From positions 1-64,000 of the forward strand of contig CAIMMI010000011.1 of assembly GCA_903842505.1 (NCBI GenBank): a stretch of 64,000 bases of DNA, written 5' to 3'. A program made the position numbers and the translations under genes. The DNA is from an uncultured Verrucomicrobiota bacterium. Lineage in GTDB: Bacteria; Verrucomicrobiota; Verrucomicrobiia; Limisphaerales; UBA9464. Under the pieces are notes generated by a model. The model searched no databases. It saw only the letters and a list, made by a program, of their open reading frames with translations, and was not told where the DNA came from. Positions within the stretch are counted from its first letter, which is position 1, and each line of letters begins with the position of its first letter. Of the stretch, positions 38,631 to 49,540 are shown piece after piece.

Positions 38631-41600
38631 TCAGACAGCCACGCTTTCCCCGGTAGCCAGGAAGTGCAGCCACCGCCCCGTGACCGGCCTGCCATGGATC
38701 CGGGCCAGCGCCAGCGCATACACCGCCAATTGCGGCCGATAGGTCTCCGCCTTTGCCAACGTGGCACGCCCTGGCTCCACCCGATCGGTCTTGAAATCGA
38801 GGATCACGATTCCCTCCGGCCCCACCAGCGCCAGATCCACCACGCCCTGCCCCACCACGAATTCCTCCGGCAAAAGGTCCTCCGAAATCCGGAAGCCCAG
38901 CGCCCGAAGGTCGGCAGCCGTCAGGCGCACCGTGAAGGGAATCTCCCGTTGAAGGTCTCCCGACCGCCGCCGGACTTCCTCGCCCAACGGCGAATTCCAG
39001 AAGTGCACGATCGCGGGCACGTCCAGCAAACCCACCTCCAACTCGCTCATCCACCCACGGCCAACCAGGCGGCTCATCTCACCCCGGATTGCCGCCTCGT
39101 CCAGCGTCGCCGCCGGCTCCACCAATTCCATGAAACGGTGCAACGCCAAACCCCGATCCACCGCCGTGCCATCCTTGGGATCCGAAGCACCATGCTTCAT
39201 CCCGAACGCCCGCTTCCCGACGTCCAACCCATCCTGATCTTCAGACATCCGGCGCCTCAATCCCGTCGCGGTCACCTTGGCAGGCTCCACGGTCGCGCCC
39301 CGATGCCCATAGCTCCAGACCTCCAATGCCTCCTCTTCTTCCGAGACGGCTACCGCCGTCGGACGTTCCATCGGCACCTCGTCAGGAACCTCCCGCCACA
39401 ACCGCCAATCAAAGTCCTCGCCGCGCCCCGAATCCTCGGTCCCCCATGCTTCCCCGGCTCCCTTCGCCAGAACCGGCCCCAACCAATCGATCGGCGACGA
39501 AGCCGACTCAATCTCCGCCGCCGTCCAGGCTCCTCCGTCCGCCGGGAACCGGTCCGCTCCCGCCGCCCACGTCTCCGAAACAGCCTTCGAACTCGCCGTC
39601 CCAAACAACAACAACCGGTCCGCGGCACGCGTCAGAGCCACATACAGAAGCCTCAACTCCTCACCCAGTGCCTCACGCCGCTGCCGCTGCTGCGCCAACC
39701 ACAGCGCCACACTCGGGTAGCGCCGTCCGTCCACTGGCGACACGACCAACGGGCACAACCCCATCCGCTCATCCCGGATCACGCGGGCGGACGTCAAATC
39801 CGACATCTGAAACCGGTTGCCCAATCCCGCAACGGCCACCACCGGAAACTCCAATCCCTTGCTCCGGTGCACCGTCATCAACTGCACCGCCGACCGCACC
39901 ACCCCAGTCGCTGGCTCCGCCCGATCCGCCGCCTCCTCCGCATCCAACCAAACCAGAAACCGGTAGAGTCCGCCGCGCGAGCCCCGATCAAATTGCCGCG
40001 CCATCTCCAGCAACCGACGGACGTTCGCCACCGTTTCCCCACCGTCCGACTGCGCTGCGGCCCACTCTTCATAGCCCGTGTCATCGAGCGCCGCCTCCAA
40101 CGCCGCTGCGGCTCCCGACCGAACCGCCAGCCGACGCCATTCCTCATAACGGACATGAAACCGCTCCAACCGCTCCCACGCCAACCGCGCCACCGCCGAC
40201 GTCGCCGGATTCCGGAACAGATCCAGGTCCCGCACCGCCTCCTCTCCCACGGGCTCGCCCGCTTCAGGCCCGTCACCCGATCCCGCACCCCGCCCGAGAC
40301 CCGCCATCCTTCCCAGGTCCCGGAACCGCTGGACCAGTGTCCACCAGCGCTCGCGTGCCCCACGGGTCAACCTCACCGCCACCAGTTCATTCGGATCCCA
40401 CAACCCCACGAGAGGCGAGCGCAGGACAGCGCCCAGCGGGATGTCCTGCAGCGGATTGTCGAGGATCCGCAGCAGGTTCCGAAGATCCGAGACCGCCGTA
40501 ATCTGGAAGAACCCCGCCTGCCTCGCGACCAGCGGAACCCCGGCTGCCCGGAACTCACGGGAAAAGTCCTCGGCACGACCCCGCTCAGCCCGCAGCAAGA
40601 CCGCCATGTCAGACCACTCCACCGGGCGCAGCGACCCACGACGCCGATCCCAGACCTTCAGGCCGGATTCCTTCAACTCCCGCAAACGCAGGGCCACCAA
40701 CCGAGCTTCGGCGGCGACTGGCGACAGCGCCTCATCCCCCGCCTCGTCCGCTCCCGCCTTCGCCTTCACCCGCACGTGGAACTCGATCCGTGGCGAATCA
40801 TCCCCCGCCGCCGCCAAAACCGAGCGTCCCTCCGGATCCCCGAATGACAAAGCGGCATCCGCTCCGTAATCCACGCCGCCAACCTCACGCCGCAGCAGGC
40901 GCCGACAAACCCGGTTGACGAAGCCCAACAAGGCCTCCGCCGAACGGAAATTGCCCGTCAACGGAATCACACGCCCTCCGCCTCCCTCCCGCGTCCAGGT
41001 CTCCGCCGTCGCCTGGAATATCCGCGGGTCCGCCAGGCGGAATCGATAGATGCTCTGCTTCACGTCCCCCACCAGGAACCGGTTCGCCCGCTCCCCGTCC
41101 CGGCTTACCGCCCGAAGGATCGCATCCTGGGCCGCATTGAGGTCCTGACACTCGTCCACCACCACCAGGTCGAACCGGTCCCGGCACCATTCCACCACCC
41201 CAGACGGTCGTCGTACCAGCAGGTCGAGGGCATGCTGCTCCAGATCCGAAAAATCCACGCCTCCGCGCGTCCGCTTCTCCAACTGGAACGACTCGCCAAA
41301 CCCACGCACCACCGACAATAGAGTCCGCATCCAACCCCGGCTCCATTCCCAGTCCTCTGCCATGGCATCTCCGGCTCCCTCGCCCGGTTCCAACTGCCGA
41401 AGGAACTCCACCTGCCCGAAGAAAGCCTCCAAGGGCTCCCGCTCCACCGTCTTCTTTCCACGCGTGTACTCCGCCGGATCCTCCGCCAACCCACAATACC
41501 AGGCGGACCGCTCGGCACCCGATGCCGGAACCCCGGCTGCCAGCAACCGCGCCCGCCGCCCCGCGAGGGCATCCGCCCCCGCGACCTCCAGAAGTTGTTC

Positions 41601-42263
41601 CCCCCAACCACGGCTCCATTCCGGCAGGAACTCTTCCAGCCACCGTCGCCACTTCACCGGCGTCGACTCGGCCCAGATGGCTTCCTGCTCCGCGAGCCAG
41701 GCTTCAGGCTCCGCCAAGGTCCGCGCATAGCCATGTACCCCACGCACCGTCTCCCAAAGCGCGCCAGGATCGCCGTCGAACCACCCGTCCACCATGGCGC
41801 GGAATGCCTCGCCCTCTGGCCCAACCGCCCCCAACCAGGACTCCAACCGACGCCCCCAGACCAGCGTTGCCAACCGCCCCGCTTCCACCGAATCCAACAC
41901 CGAGAGTTGGGGCTCCAACCCCAACTGCGTCCCGTGCTCCCGCAACAACTGCAGACAGAAACTGTGCAGCGTCCCGATCACGGCCAACTCCAACCGAGCC
42001 ACCTGCTCCACCAATCCCCCAACCGCTCCCGCTGCGACCTCCTCCACACGCTCCCGCAACCGCGATCGCATCTCCGCTGCCGCCGCCTCCGTGAAAGTCA
42101 CCATCAACAACCGATCCGCCCGCACGGGGTCCACCGACCGCGTCAATCGGTCCACGACCCGCGCCACCAGCGTCGACGTCTTCCCGGTCCCCGCACCGGC
42201 CATCACCAGCACGTTGCCCTCCGCCGCAACCGCCGCCGCCTGCTGCGCTGTCAGATTCGCCAT
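38631..42263 (-). CDS. addA: UvrD-type helicase/PD-(D/E)XK exonuclease, AddA-like
   Basis: 'LTAQQAAAVAAEGNVLVMAGAGTGKTSTLVARVV' Walker A, 'DLVVVDECQDLN', 'LMTVHRSKGLEFPVV', nuclease 'GIVILDFKTDRV'. Confidence 0.9.
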   Translation of the reverse strand: MANLTAQQAAAVAAEGNVLVMAGAGTGKTSTLVARVVDRLTRSVDPVRADRLLMVTFTEAAAAEMRSRLRERVEEVAAGAVGGLVEQVARLELAVIGTLHSFCLQLLREHGTQLGLEPQLSVLDSVEAGRLATLVWGRRLESWLGAVGPEGEAFRAMVDGWFDGDPGALWETVRGVHGYARTLAEPEAWLAEQEAIWAESTPVKWRRWLEEFLPEWSRGWGEQLLEVAGADALAGRRARLLAAGVPASGAERSAWYCGLAEDPAEYTRGKKTVEREPLEAFFGQVEFLRQLEPGEGAGDAMAEDWEWSRGWMRTLLSVVRGFGESFQLEKRTRGGVDFSDLEQHALDLLVRRPSGVVEWCRDRFDLVVVDECQDLNAAQDAILRAVSRDGERANRFLVGDVKQSIYRFRLADPRIFQATAETWTREGGGGRVIPLTGNFRSAEALLGFVNRVCRRLLRREVGGVDYGADAALSFGDPEGRSVLAAAGDDSPRIEFHVRVKAKAGADEAGDEALSPVAAEARLVALRLRELKESGLKVWDRRRGSLRPVEWSDMAVLLRAERGRAEDFSREFRAAGVPLVARQAGFFQITAVSDLRNLLRILDNPLQDIPLGAVLRSPLVGLWDPNELVAVRLTRGARERWWTLVQRFRDLGRMAGLGRGAGSGDGPEAGEPVGEEAVRDLDLFRNPATSAVARLAWERLERFHVRYEEWRRLAVRSGAAAALEAALDDTGYEEWAAAQSDGGETVANVRRLLEMARQFDRGSRGGLYRFLVWLDAEEAADRAEPATGVVRSAVQLMTVHRSKGLEFPVVAVAGLGNRFQMSDLTSARVIRDERMGLCPLVVSPVDGRRYPSVALWLAQQRQRREALGEELRLLYVALTRAADRLLLFGTASSKAVSETWAAGADRFPADGGAWTAAEIESASSPIDWLGPVLAKGAGEAWGTEDSGRGEDFDWRLWREVPDEVPMERPTAVAVSEEEEALEVWSYGHRGATVEPAKVTATGLRRRMSEDQDGLDVGKRAFGMKHGASDPKDGTAVDRGLALHRFMELVEPAATLDEAAIRGEMSRLVGRGWMSELEVGLLDVPAIVHFWNSPLGEEVRRRSGDLQREIPFTVRLTAADLRALGFRISEDLLPEEFVVGQGVVDLALVGPEGIVILDFKTDRVEPGRATLAKAETYRPQLAVYALALARIHGRPVTGRWLHFLATGESVAV

Positions 42264-42293
42264 CGCCTCGGTGGGTTCAGAGGGTTGGGGTGA

Positions 42294-42608
42294 CTAGGCC
42301 TTCCCGGTCGACGCCGCCGCCACCCGCCGGATCCACTCCCAGGTGTACAAACCCGTATTGTGCCCGTCCCGCCACACGAGTTGCACCGCATACCCACCGA
42401 CCGGAAGGAATCGAGCCACCTCGAATGCCCCAACCCCGTAAGCCCGCTCCGGTGCCCGGTAGGTCTTCCCGAAGATATCCTTCTCCCCAAGACACGCCGC
42501 ACACGGACAAAACCGCCGCAACGTCTCCAAGGCCACGAAGTCCTCGCTCCCATCCGACCACTTCACGGCCAACTCCGCCCCTACCACCTGCATGTCCACC
42601 GGTTGCAT
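42294..42608 (-). CDS. DUF971 (gamma-butyrobetaine hydroxylase-like N-terminal) protein
   Basis: 'ELAVKWSDGSEDFVALETLRRFCPCAACLGE...AVQLVWRDGHNTGLYTWEWIRRV'. Confidence 0.88.
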   Translation of the reverse strand: MQPVDMQVVGAELAVKWSDGSEDFVALETLRRFCPCAACLGEKDIFGKTYRAPERAYGVGAFEVARFLPVGGYAVQLVWRDGHNTGLYTWEWIRRVAAASTGKA

Positions 42609-42759
42609 CCACCCACCTTGCCCCAGACCGCTCCGAATGCCTAGCAACCCGTTGCCCACACAGCACCGACAAGTTGCTTCATCGTTCCAATGAACCAATT
42701 TTAAACCTTCCCGGAAAACCGCGCTTGTTTGCCCCGCGCCTCAGGCGTAATCCGATCCT

Positions 42760-44199
42760 GTGCTGCAAGGGTACGATCCGAACGGGTTTTTCGACGAGAT
42801 GTTCGCAACTCCCACGGAGGTGCGTCGCCACTACGAACGCTTCCGAAACCTCTTCGAGCAAATCAGCCCGGACGAGTTCGACCAACGCCGGGCCGAAGTC
42901 GACCTCGCCTTCATGCGTCAAGGCGTGACCTTCAACGTCTATGGCGATTCCCAAGGCGCCGAGCGGATCTTCCCCTTCGACCTCATCCCACGGATCATCG
43001 GTGCCAAGGAGTGGGAATATCTGGAGCGCGGCCTGATCCAACGCATCACCGCCCTCAACCTCTTCCTCCACGACCTCTACCACGACCAGCGCATCGTCAA
43101 GGACGGCGTCATCCCCGCGTACTACATCCTTTCTGCCCGCCACTTCCGTCGCGAGTTCGTTCAGGTCAAGATCCCCAAGGACATCTACATCCACATCTGC
43201 GGAACCGACCTCATCCGCGGCGGCGATGGTTCCTGGATGGTGCTCGAGGACAACGGCCGGACGCCCTCCGGTGTCAGCTACGTCCTTGAGAACCGGCAGG
43301 CCATGAAGCGGACCTTCCCGCAACTCTTCGAGGAAACCGGCGTCCGCCCCGTCGACCATTACCCGCAGGAACTCCTCAAGACCCTCCAGCACATCGCGCC
43401 CGGCGGCGTCGTCGATCCCACGGTCGTCCTGCTCACCCCCGGCGTCTACAACAGCGCCTACTTCGAACACACCTACCTCGCCCGGCAGATGGGCATCCAG
43501 ATCGTCGAGGGCCGCGACCTCCTCGTCCGCGATGCCCGGGTGTTCATGCGCACCACCAAGGGCCTCCAACCCGTCCACGTCATCTACCGCCGGATTGACG
43601 ACGATTTCCTCGATCCCACCGTCTTCCGACGCGACTCGGTCCTCGGCGTTCCCGGCCTGATCTCCGCCTACCGCGCCGGCAACGTCTCCCTCGCCAACTC
43701 CGTCGGCACCGGCGTGGCCGACGACAAGGTCATGTATTATTTCGTCCCCAAGATGATCAAATACTACCTCGATCAGGACCCGATCATCCCGAACGTCCCG
43801 ACCTACCTCGCCAGCGAGGAGTCGGATCGGAAGTACATCCTCGAAAACCTCAGCAAGCTCGTCGTCAAGGCCGCCAATGAGTCCGGCGGCTACGGCATGC
43901 TCATGGGTCCGAAATCCTCGAAGGAGGAGATCGAGATCTTCCGCGGCAAGATCGAGGAGGACCCCCGCAACTACATCGCCCAGCCCATGATCTCGCTCTC
44001 CACCCACCCGACGCATGTGGGCGATGCCAAGTTCGAGGGGCGCCACGTGGACCTACGCCCCTTTATCCTCTACGGCGAGAAGCCGGTCATCGTCCCGGGC
44101 GGCTTGACCCGCGTCGCCCTGCGCAAGGGTTCGCTGGTGGTCAACTCATCCCAGGGCGGCGGATCGAAGGATACCTGGGTCCTCTTCGGCGACGAATAG
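42760..44199 (+). CDS. Circularly permuted type 2 ATP-grasp protein
   Basis: '[11 protein letters not shown]', '[48 protein letters not shown]'-type motifs, 'GGYGMLMGP', '[12 protein letters not shown]'. Confidence 0.93.
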   Translation: MLQGYDPNGFFDEMFATPTEVRRHYERFRNLFEQISPDEFDQRRAEVDLAFMRQGVTFNVYGDSQGAERIFPFDLIPRIIGAKEWEYLERGLIQRITALNLFLHDLYHDQRIVKDGVIPAYYILSARHFRREFVQVKIPKDIYIHICGTDLIRGGDGSWMVLEDNGRTPSGVSYVLENRQAMKRTFPQLFEETGVRPVDHYPQELLKTLQHIAPGGVVDPTVVLLTPGVYNSAYFEHTYLARQMGIQIVEGRDLLVRDARVFMRTTKGLQPVHVIYRRIDDDFLDPTVFRRDSVLGVPGLISAYRAGNVSLANSVGTGVADDKVMYYFVPKMIKYYLDQDPIIPNVPTYLASEESDRKYILENLSKLVVKAANESGGYGMLMGPKSSKEEIEIFRGKIEEDPRNYIAQPMISLSTHPTHVGDAKFEGRHVDLRPFILYGEKPVIVPGGLTRVALRKGSLVVNSSQGGGSKDTWVLFGDE

Positions 44200-44236
44200 C
44201 GCGGCGCACCCCCCGAACCCGAACCCCCTTCCTCCC

Positions 44237-45262
44237 ATGTCCACCATGCTCTCCCGGGTTGCCAACTGCCTCTACTGGCTCGCCCGCTACATTGAACGCG
44301 CGGACAACACCGCGCGCATCGTCGACGTCAACCTGCAACTCCTCCTCGAAAGCCGACGCCTCGACCCAGCCCAACTGGCCGCCTATTGGATGCCCATCGT
44401 CGAGAGCACCGGCGATCACGAGCACTTTGCGACCCTCTACCCAAGCCCGACCGGAGAATCCGTCACCGAGTTCCTGCTCTTCGACCAGCGCAACGGCAAC
44501 TCCCTCGCCTCGTCGGTCTCCCAGGCCCGCGAGAACGCCCGCATGGTCCGCGACCAGGTCCCGGCTGAGATGTGGGAGGAGATCAACCGACTCTTCCTCT
44601 TCTTCCGCTCGGACAAGGCCCGCGAACTCTGGGAGTCGAGCCCCTTCGACTTCCTCCAGCAGGTGCGTTCGTCCGCCCTCACCTTCGTCGGCATCTCCTA
44701 CGCATCAACGCCGCAAAACGAGGGCTGGAACTTCATTCAGGTCGGCAAGTTCCTCGAACGCGCCGACAAGACCACCCGGATGCTCGACATCCGGCATGCC
44801 ACCCTTCCCAAGCGCGGCATCCCCGCCACGGTCAGCCAGGCCGACGCCCTCGGTTGGTCCGCCGTGCTGCGCTCCTGCTCGGCCTGGGATGCCTACAAGG
44901 CACTCCACGGTTCCGAGGTCCACCCCCGACTCGTCGCCGAATACCTGCTCCTGAGCGACGAATTCCCGCGTTCCCTGAAGTTCTGCGTCGACCGCCTCGA
45001 CGCTTCGCTTCGCCAGATTTCAGGGGTTGCCCCACGACGCTTCAGCAACGATGCCGAACGACTCAGCGGCCGCCTGCTCGCCGAACTGCAGTACTCCAAG
45101 ATCGAGGAGATCTTCGACATCGGACTCCACGATTACCTCGATCAGGTCCAACTCCGCCTCAACCAGATCGGCGACGCCCTCTTCAAGACCTACATCTTCC
45201 AACCCTTCGTGAATCTCGAAGACGAGATCCTCGTGCAGCAGGAATACCAACAGCAGCAGTAG
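44237..45262 (+). CDS. Alpha-E domain-containing protein
   Basis: 'MLSRVANCLYWLARYIERADNTARIVDVNLQLLLE', 'LERADKTTRMLDIRHA'. Confidence 0.93.
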   Translation: MSTMLSRVANCLYWLARYIERADNTARIVDVNLQLLLESRRLDPAQLAAYWMPIVESTGDHEHFATLYPSPTGESVTEFLLFDQRNGNSLASSVSQARENARMVRDQVPAEMWEEINRLFLFFRSDKARELWESSPFDFLQQVRSSALTFVGISYASTPQNEGWNFIQVGKFLERADKTTRMLDIRHATLPKRGIPATVSQADALGWSAVLRSCSAWDAYKALHGSEVHPRLVAEYLLLSDEFPRSLKFCVDRLDASLRQISGVAPRRFSNDAERLSGRLLAELQYSKIEEIFDIGLHDYLDQVQLRLNQIGDALFKTYIFQPFVNLEDEILVQQEYQQQQ

Positions 45263-45335
45263 CCAACCCCAGGACTGCTCTCGGCCCGAGGGACCGTGGC
45301 GCCCCCTGCTTGCATCCCCAGGCTTGCCACGGGCA

Positions 45336-46079
45336 TTACGCCCGCCATCGCCGCCGGAGCTCGTGCCCGATCACTGCAGCAGCCGCCAAGGCTGCCGTGT
45401 CCGCACGCAGTACCGTGGTTCCCAAGGTCACCGGGTGAAACCCGGCCACGGTCAGGGCTTTCAGCTCGGCGGCGTCGAAGTCTCCTTCCGGACCAATCAC
45501 CACCCCCACCCGCCGCGCACCCGCGTTCTGGGCCATGATGTCACCCATCTCCCCGGCACCCGGCGCCAATGCCGCCACCATCCCAACGTCGAATCGCGGA
45601 TTGCCAGCCAGCCATTCGTCGATCGCAACCGGATCCGACACCTGGGGCAACCACGGTGTCCCACACTGCTTCGCCGCCTCGGCCACCGCCGCCTGCCAGT
45701 CCTGCCGCCGCCGAGCCCGCTCCTCGCGTGCAACCTTGACGACACAATTCCGCGTCAGCAAAGGCACGATGCCAGCCACGTCCAGCTCGGTCCCTTTCTG
45801 GAGCAGTGCATCCCACGCCTTGCCCTTCGTGACCGCCGCCACCAACACCACTTCCCATGCCCGCCGCGGAAGGACCCGACGTTCCTGAACCTCGATGTCC
45901 ACGGCGCGCTTGGTGACCTTCTGGACCAGTCCCTCCGCCACCGTACCCTCGCCGTCGAGAAGCGTGACGACCTCACCCGACTCCAGACGCAACACCACCG
46001 CTGCATGGTGGCTGTCCGATTCACCCAGGGTAACCACTCCCCGACTCAAGGCCTCCGGCGATACGATGAATCGGTGCAT
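45336..46079 (-). CDS. rsmE: 16S rRNA (uracil(1498)-N(3))-methyltransferase
   Basis: 'MHRFIVSPEA', 'VTKGKAWDALLQKGTELDVAGIVPLLTRNCVVK', 'VVIGPEGDFDAAELKAL', 'VTLGTTVLRADTAALAAAAVIG'. Confidence 0.94.
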   Translation of the reverse strand: MHRFIVSPEALSRGVVTLGESDSHHAAVVLRLESGEVVTLLDGEGTVAEGLVQKVTKRAVDIEVQERRVLPRRAWEVVLVAAVTKGKAWDALLQKGTELDVAGIVPLLTRNCVVKVAREERARRRQDWQAAVAEAAKQCGTPWLPQVSDPVAIDEWLAGNPRFDVGMVAALAPGAGEMGDIMAQNAGARRVGVVIGPEGDFDAAELKALTVAGFHPVTLGTTVLRADTAALAAAAVIGHELRRRWRA

Positions 46080-46115
46080 GCGAGAAGCCCTCACCCCCTC
46101 AACCCGGGACCGAGA

Positions 46116-47273
46116 TCAGCTGAAGAAATCCTTCGCCCGATCAAAGAAGCTCTTGGCTTGCGGATTGACACTCTCGTCACAGAGCCGGCCGAACTCCTCC
46201 AATTTGGCCCTCTGGGCCGCATTGAGCCGCGTCGGAATCTCCACGCTCACCCGCACATGAAGATCTCCCAGACTCCCGTCCTGCAGACTCTTCACTCCTC
46301 GCCCCTTCAACCGGAACAACGTCCCCGTCTGCGTCCCCGTCGGAATCGAGATCCTCGCCTTCCCCGTCAGGGTGGGAACGTCGACCTCACCCCCCAGCGC
46401 CGCCGCCACAAAACTGATCGGAACCTCACACAACAGGTCATCCCCATCGCGTTGGAAGATGTCGTGCTGAGCCACCGACAGGACCACGTACAGGTCCCCC
46501 GACGGTCCGCCACGCGAACCCGCCGCGCCATTCCCGCTCGACCGCAACCGGGAGCCCGAATCAACGCCGCCCGGAACCCGGATGCGAACCGTCGTCGACG
46601 CATCCACTCGTCCATCCCCGCCACAAGCCCGGCAGGGTTTCTCGATCGCCTGCCCGGCTCCCTCGCAGCGCGGACAGACCTGCTGGATGGAGAAGATCCC
46701 CCGCGACATCACCACCCGACCACGCCCATTGCACTGCGGACACTTGATGACTTTGGATCCCTTCTCCGCACCGGATCCACTGCAGGGTTCACACTTGGTT
46801 GGCTTGGTGAACTTGATCTCCTTTTCACACCCGTTCACCGCCTCCTCCAGCGTGATCCGAAGATCATACCGCAGGTCGTCACCGCGCTGCGGCCCCGATG
46901 GATCCCGCTCCTCCCCTCCGCCACCGCCACCAAAGAACGCGTCGAAGAAGTCCGATCCACCAAACGCCTGCCGGAAGATGTCGGAGGGATCCACCCCGCC
47001 CGCGCCCGGCCGAAAACCTCCGGCCCCAGCCCGGGAACGCGGATCAAACGCGGCATGCCCATGCTGATCGTAAGCTGCCCGCTTCTGCGGGTCGCTCAGC
47101 ACCGAGTAAGCCTCCCCCAATTCCTTGAACTTCTCCTCCGCGACCTTGTCCCCCGGATTCTTGTCCGGGTGATACTTCACCGCCAGCTTGCGGTAGGACT
47201 TCTTCAGATCCTCGTCCGAGACCCCCTTGGCCACGCCAAGGACTTCGTAGAAATCACGCTTCGTCACAGCCAT
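46116..47273 (-). CDS. dnaJ: Chaperone protein DnaJ
   Basis: J domain '[38 protein letters not shown]', CxxCxGxG zinc-finger repeats. Confidence 0.97.
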   Translation of the reverse strand: MAVTKRDFYEVLGVAKGVSDEDLKKSYRKLAVKYHPDKNPGDKVAEEKFKELGEAYSVLSDPQKRAAYDQHGHAAFDPRSRAGAGGFRPGAGGVDPSDIFRQAFGGSDFFDAFFGGGGGGEERDPSGPQRGDDLRYDLRITLEEAVNGCEKEIKFTKPTKCEPCSGSGAEKGSKVIKCPQCNGRGRVVMSRGIFSIQQVCPRCEGAGQAIEKPCRACGGDGRVDASTTVRIRVPGGVDSGSRLRSSGNGAAGSRGGPSGDLYVVLSVAQHDIFQRDGDDLLCEVPISFVAAALGGEVDVPTLTGKARISIPTGTQTGTLFRLKGRGVKSLQDGSLGDLHVRVSVEIPTRLNAAQRAKLEEFGRLCDESVNPQAKSFFDRAKDFFS

Positions 47274-47279
47274 GGCGAA

Positions 47280-47867
47280 TCAGGATTGGGTCCCCTTGGA
47301 GGTTGCTTCCGCCGGAGCTCCCGGCGCACGCGCCACCACAACACTGGCCGGCCTCAGCAATCGATCGCGACACCGGTAGCCTTTTCGCAACTGCTGCACG
47401 ACCTGACCTTCCGGAACACTGGCCGTTTCCTGCTGGGACACGGCCTCGTGCAGCGACGGATCAAACACCTGCCCCAGCGCCGAGACCTCCTCCACTCCAA
47501 GCTCGCCCAGGACCCCACGCAACTGACCGTGAATCATCGAGACTCCCGCCTTCAAGGTCTCCACGGTCGTCCCCGGCATCTGCGCCGCCTGCAAAGCCAT
47601 CTCGAACGTGTCGATCACCGGCAGGATCCGGGTCACCACCGACTCCGTCGCCGCCCGTCGTGCTTCATCCCGCTCCCTCTGGGCACGCTTCTTGAAGTTC
47701 TCAAAGTCCGCGTAAAGCCTGATGAAACGCTCCTGGGCCTCAGCACCGCGCTCCGCGGCGGTCTTGAGCTCCGCCACCTGCTCCGGCGTCAGCGTCTCGG
47801 CTGCCGCGGCGGTTTCAGGGTTCGTGTTCTCAGGTGGGTTCGTACCGGGGATGGATTCGCTGCTCAT
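47280..47867 (-). CDS. grpE: Nucleotide exchange factor GrpE
   Basis: 'RLYADFENFKKRAQRERDEARRAATESVVTRILPVIDTFEMAL'; immediately upstream of dnaJ. Confidence 0.94.
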   Translation of the reverse strand: MSSESIPGTNPPENTNPETAAAAETLTPEQVAELKTAAERGAEAQERFIRLYADFENFKKRAQRERDEARRAATESVVTRILPVIDTFEMALQAAQMPGTTVETLKAGVSMIHGQLRGVLGELGVEEVSALGQVFDPSLHEAVSQQETASVPEGQVVQQLRKGYRCRDRLLRPASVVVARAPGAPAEATSKGTQS

Positions 47868-47944
47868 CTTCTTCCAGAAATTCCAGTTCAAAGGCGCGCC
47901 AAAGTAGTCAACCAATCAGGACCCGGCAATAGCCGCGGACCGCG

Positions 47945-49015
47945 TCACGGCACCAATCCTGCCGTTTCAGGATACCCGCAGATCAGGTTCAGGCTCTGCA
48001 CGGCCTGACCACTGGCTCCCTTCAGAAGATTGTCCTGGGCACTCAGCACGATCAGACGCCCAGTCCGCGGATCCAACCGCCATGCAAGCTCCAGATGGTT
48101 CGTTCCCACCACGTTCTTCGTGTCCGGAAGTGCCTTGCCTTCCAATACCCGCACGAACGGTTCGTCCGCGTACGCCTCCGCATAGCACGCCGCTATCCGC
48201 TCCCCGATCACCGCCGCTTCCGCCGCCGTCGTGAAGGCCGTCGTGGGCGCCAGATAAAGCGTCGTATGAATCCCTCGGTTCACCGGCACCAGATGCGGCG
48301 TGAATTGGATCGTGACCGGAATTCCCGCCGCCAACCCCAATTGCTCCTCGATCTCCGACAGATGCCGATGCTTCGGGACGCCGTACGCCCGCAGACTTTC
48401 GTTGCACTCGCAAAACAGGTAGTCCACCTCCGCCTTCCGACCCGCCCCCGTCACACCACTCAGCGAATCCGCAATGATCCCCGTGGGCCGCACCAACCCA
48501 GCCCTCAACAACGGCAAAAGCGGCAGCAGGATGCTCGTCGGATAACACCCCGGCGACGCTACCAACCGGGTATTCCGGATCGCCTCCCGGTACACCTCGG
48601 GCATGCCGTACACCGCCGTCGCCAACAATCCGGGCGCCGGATGCGGATGCCCATAGAACTCCTGATACACCGCCGCACTCCGCAACCGGAAGTCGGCGCT
48701 CAGATCAATGACCACCTTCCCCGCCTCCACCAAGGGCACCGCATACTCCGCAGCCACTCCATGCGGCAAGGCCAGCAGGATCACGTCCGCCGTCTCCACC
48801 AACGCCGCCACGTTCGGCTCCGTGAACCGCAAGGCGCGTGCCTTCGGATGACTCGCGAATCGGGGAAAAACCTGGCCCACCGTCTGACCAGCCGATTGCC
48901 GGGAGGTCACCGCCACCAACTCGGCATAGGGATGTTGCAGGAGCAGGCGGACCAGTTCCTCTCCCGAGTAACCGGACGCCCCAACAATGGCGACGCGCTT
49001 GGACATGTTTGACAA
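47945..49015 (-). CDS. argC: N-acetyl-gamma-glutamyl-phosphate reductase
   Basis: 'VAIVGASGYSGEELVRLLLQHP', 'LVASPGCYPTSILLPLLPLL', 'FTPHLVPVNRGIHTTLY'. Confidence 0.96.
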   Translation of the reverse strand: MSNMSKRVAIVGASGYSGEELVRLLLQHPYAELVAVTSRQSAGQTVGQVFPRFASHPKARALRFTEPNVAALVETADVILLALPHGVAAEYAVPLVEAGKVVIDLSADFRLRSAAVYQEFYGHPHPAPGLLATAVYGMPEVYREAIRNTRLVASPGCYPTSILLPLLPLLRAGLVRPTGIIADSLSGVTGAGRKAEVDYLFCECNESLRAYGVPKHRHLSEIEEQLGLAAGIPVTIQFTPHLVPVNRGIHTTLYLAPTTAFTTAAEAAVIGERIAACYAEAYADEPFVRVLEGKALPDTKNVVGTNHLELAWRLDPRTGRLIVLSAQDNLLKGASGQAVQSLNLICGYPETAGLVP

Positions 49016-49050
49016 CCTGAGGGACGTGGAAGGAATGGGACGATGAAAAC

Positions 49051-49081
49051 AAAAAGTCCCCGCCGGGTTGCCAGCGGGGAC
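49051..49081 (-). terminator. Rho-independent terminator between rpsI and argC
   Basis: On the minus strand: GTCCCCGC-tggcaacccg-GCGGGGAC-TTTTTGTTTT. Confidence 0.85.
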
Positions 49082-49098
49082 CTGAAATTCGCCGAGGA

Positions 49099-49494
49099 TC
49101 AGCGCTTCGAGAACTGGAAGCGCTTGCGGGCGCCCGGTTGGCCGTACTTCTTGCGCTCGCGCATACGCGGATCGCGGGTCAGCAAACCATCCGCCTTCAG
49201 CAGGGGCCGCAGGGCCGCATCCACTTCCAGCAAAGCACGGGCAATGCCGTGCCGCACCGCACCGGCCTGGCCGGCAGGCCCGCCACCTTCAACGTTCACG
49301 CGGACATCGAACTTGCCGATGGTCGCCGTAACCGTGAAGGGCTGGAGCACCGCACCACGGTGCTGCTCCAACGGGAAATACACCTCGAAAGCCCGGCCAT
49401 TGATCGTCACCTTGCCGGTGCCAGTCGAAACGCGGACCCGGGCCGTCGACGTCTTGCGCCGACCGGTACCAAGGAATTCGGTAATCTGAGCCAT
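49099..49494 (-). CDS. rpsI: 30S ribosomal protein S9
   Basis: '[26 protein letters not shown]', C-terminal '[25 protein letters not shown]'. Confidence 0.97.
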   Translation of the reverse strand: MAQITEFLGTGRRKTSTARVRVSTGTGKVTINGRAFEVYFPLEQHRGAVLQPFTVTATIGKFDVRVNVEGGGPAGQAGAVRHGIARALLEVDAALRPLLKADGLLTRDPRMRERKKYGQPGARKRFQFSKR

Positions 49495-49540
49495 AACGGA
49501 ATTGAGCAGGATTCTTGTGGAGGGGATGAGCCAGCCTCGA

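Noticed and set aside
38664-40847. 727-aa plus-strand ORF antisense to addA
   Set aside because: Same shadow-ORF signature; no motifs.
45324-48008. 894-aa plus-strand ORF across rsmE, dnaJ and grpE
   Set aside because: Antisense to three unmistakable genes; composition (R/H/P/Q) is a frame artefact of high GC.
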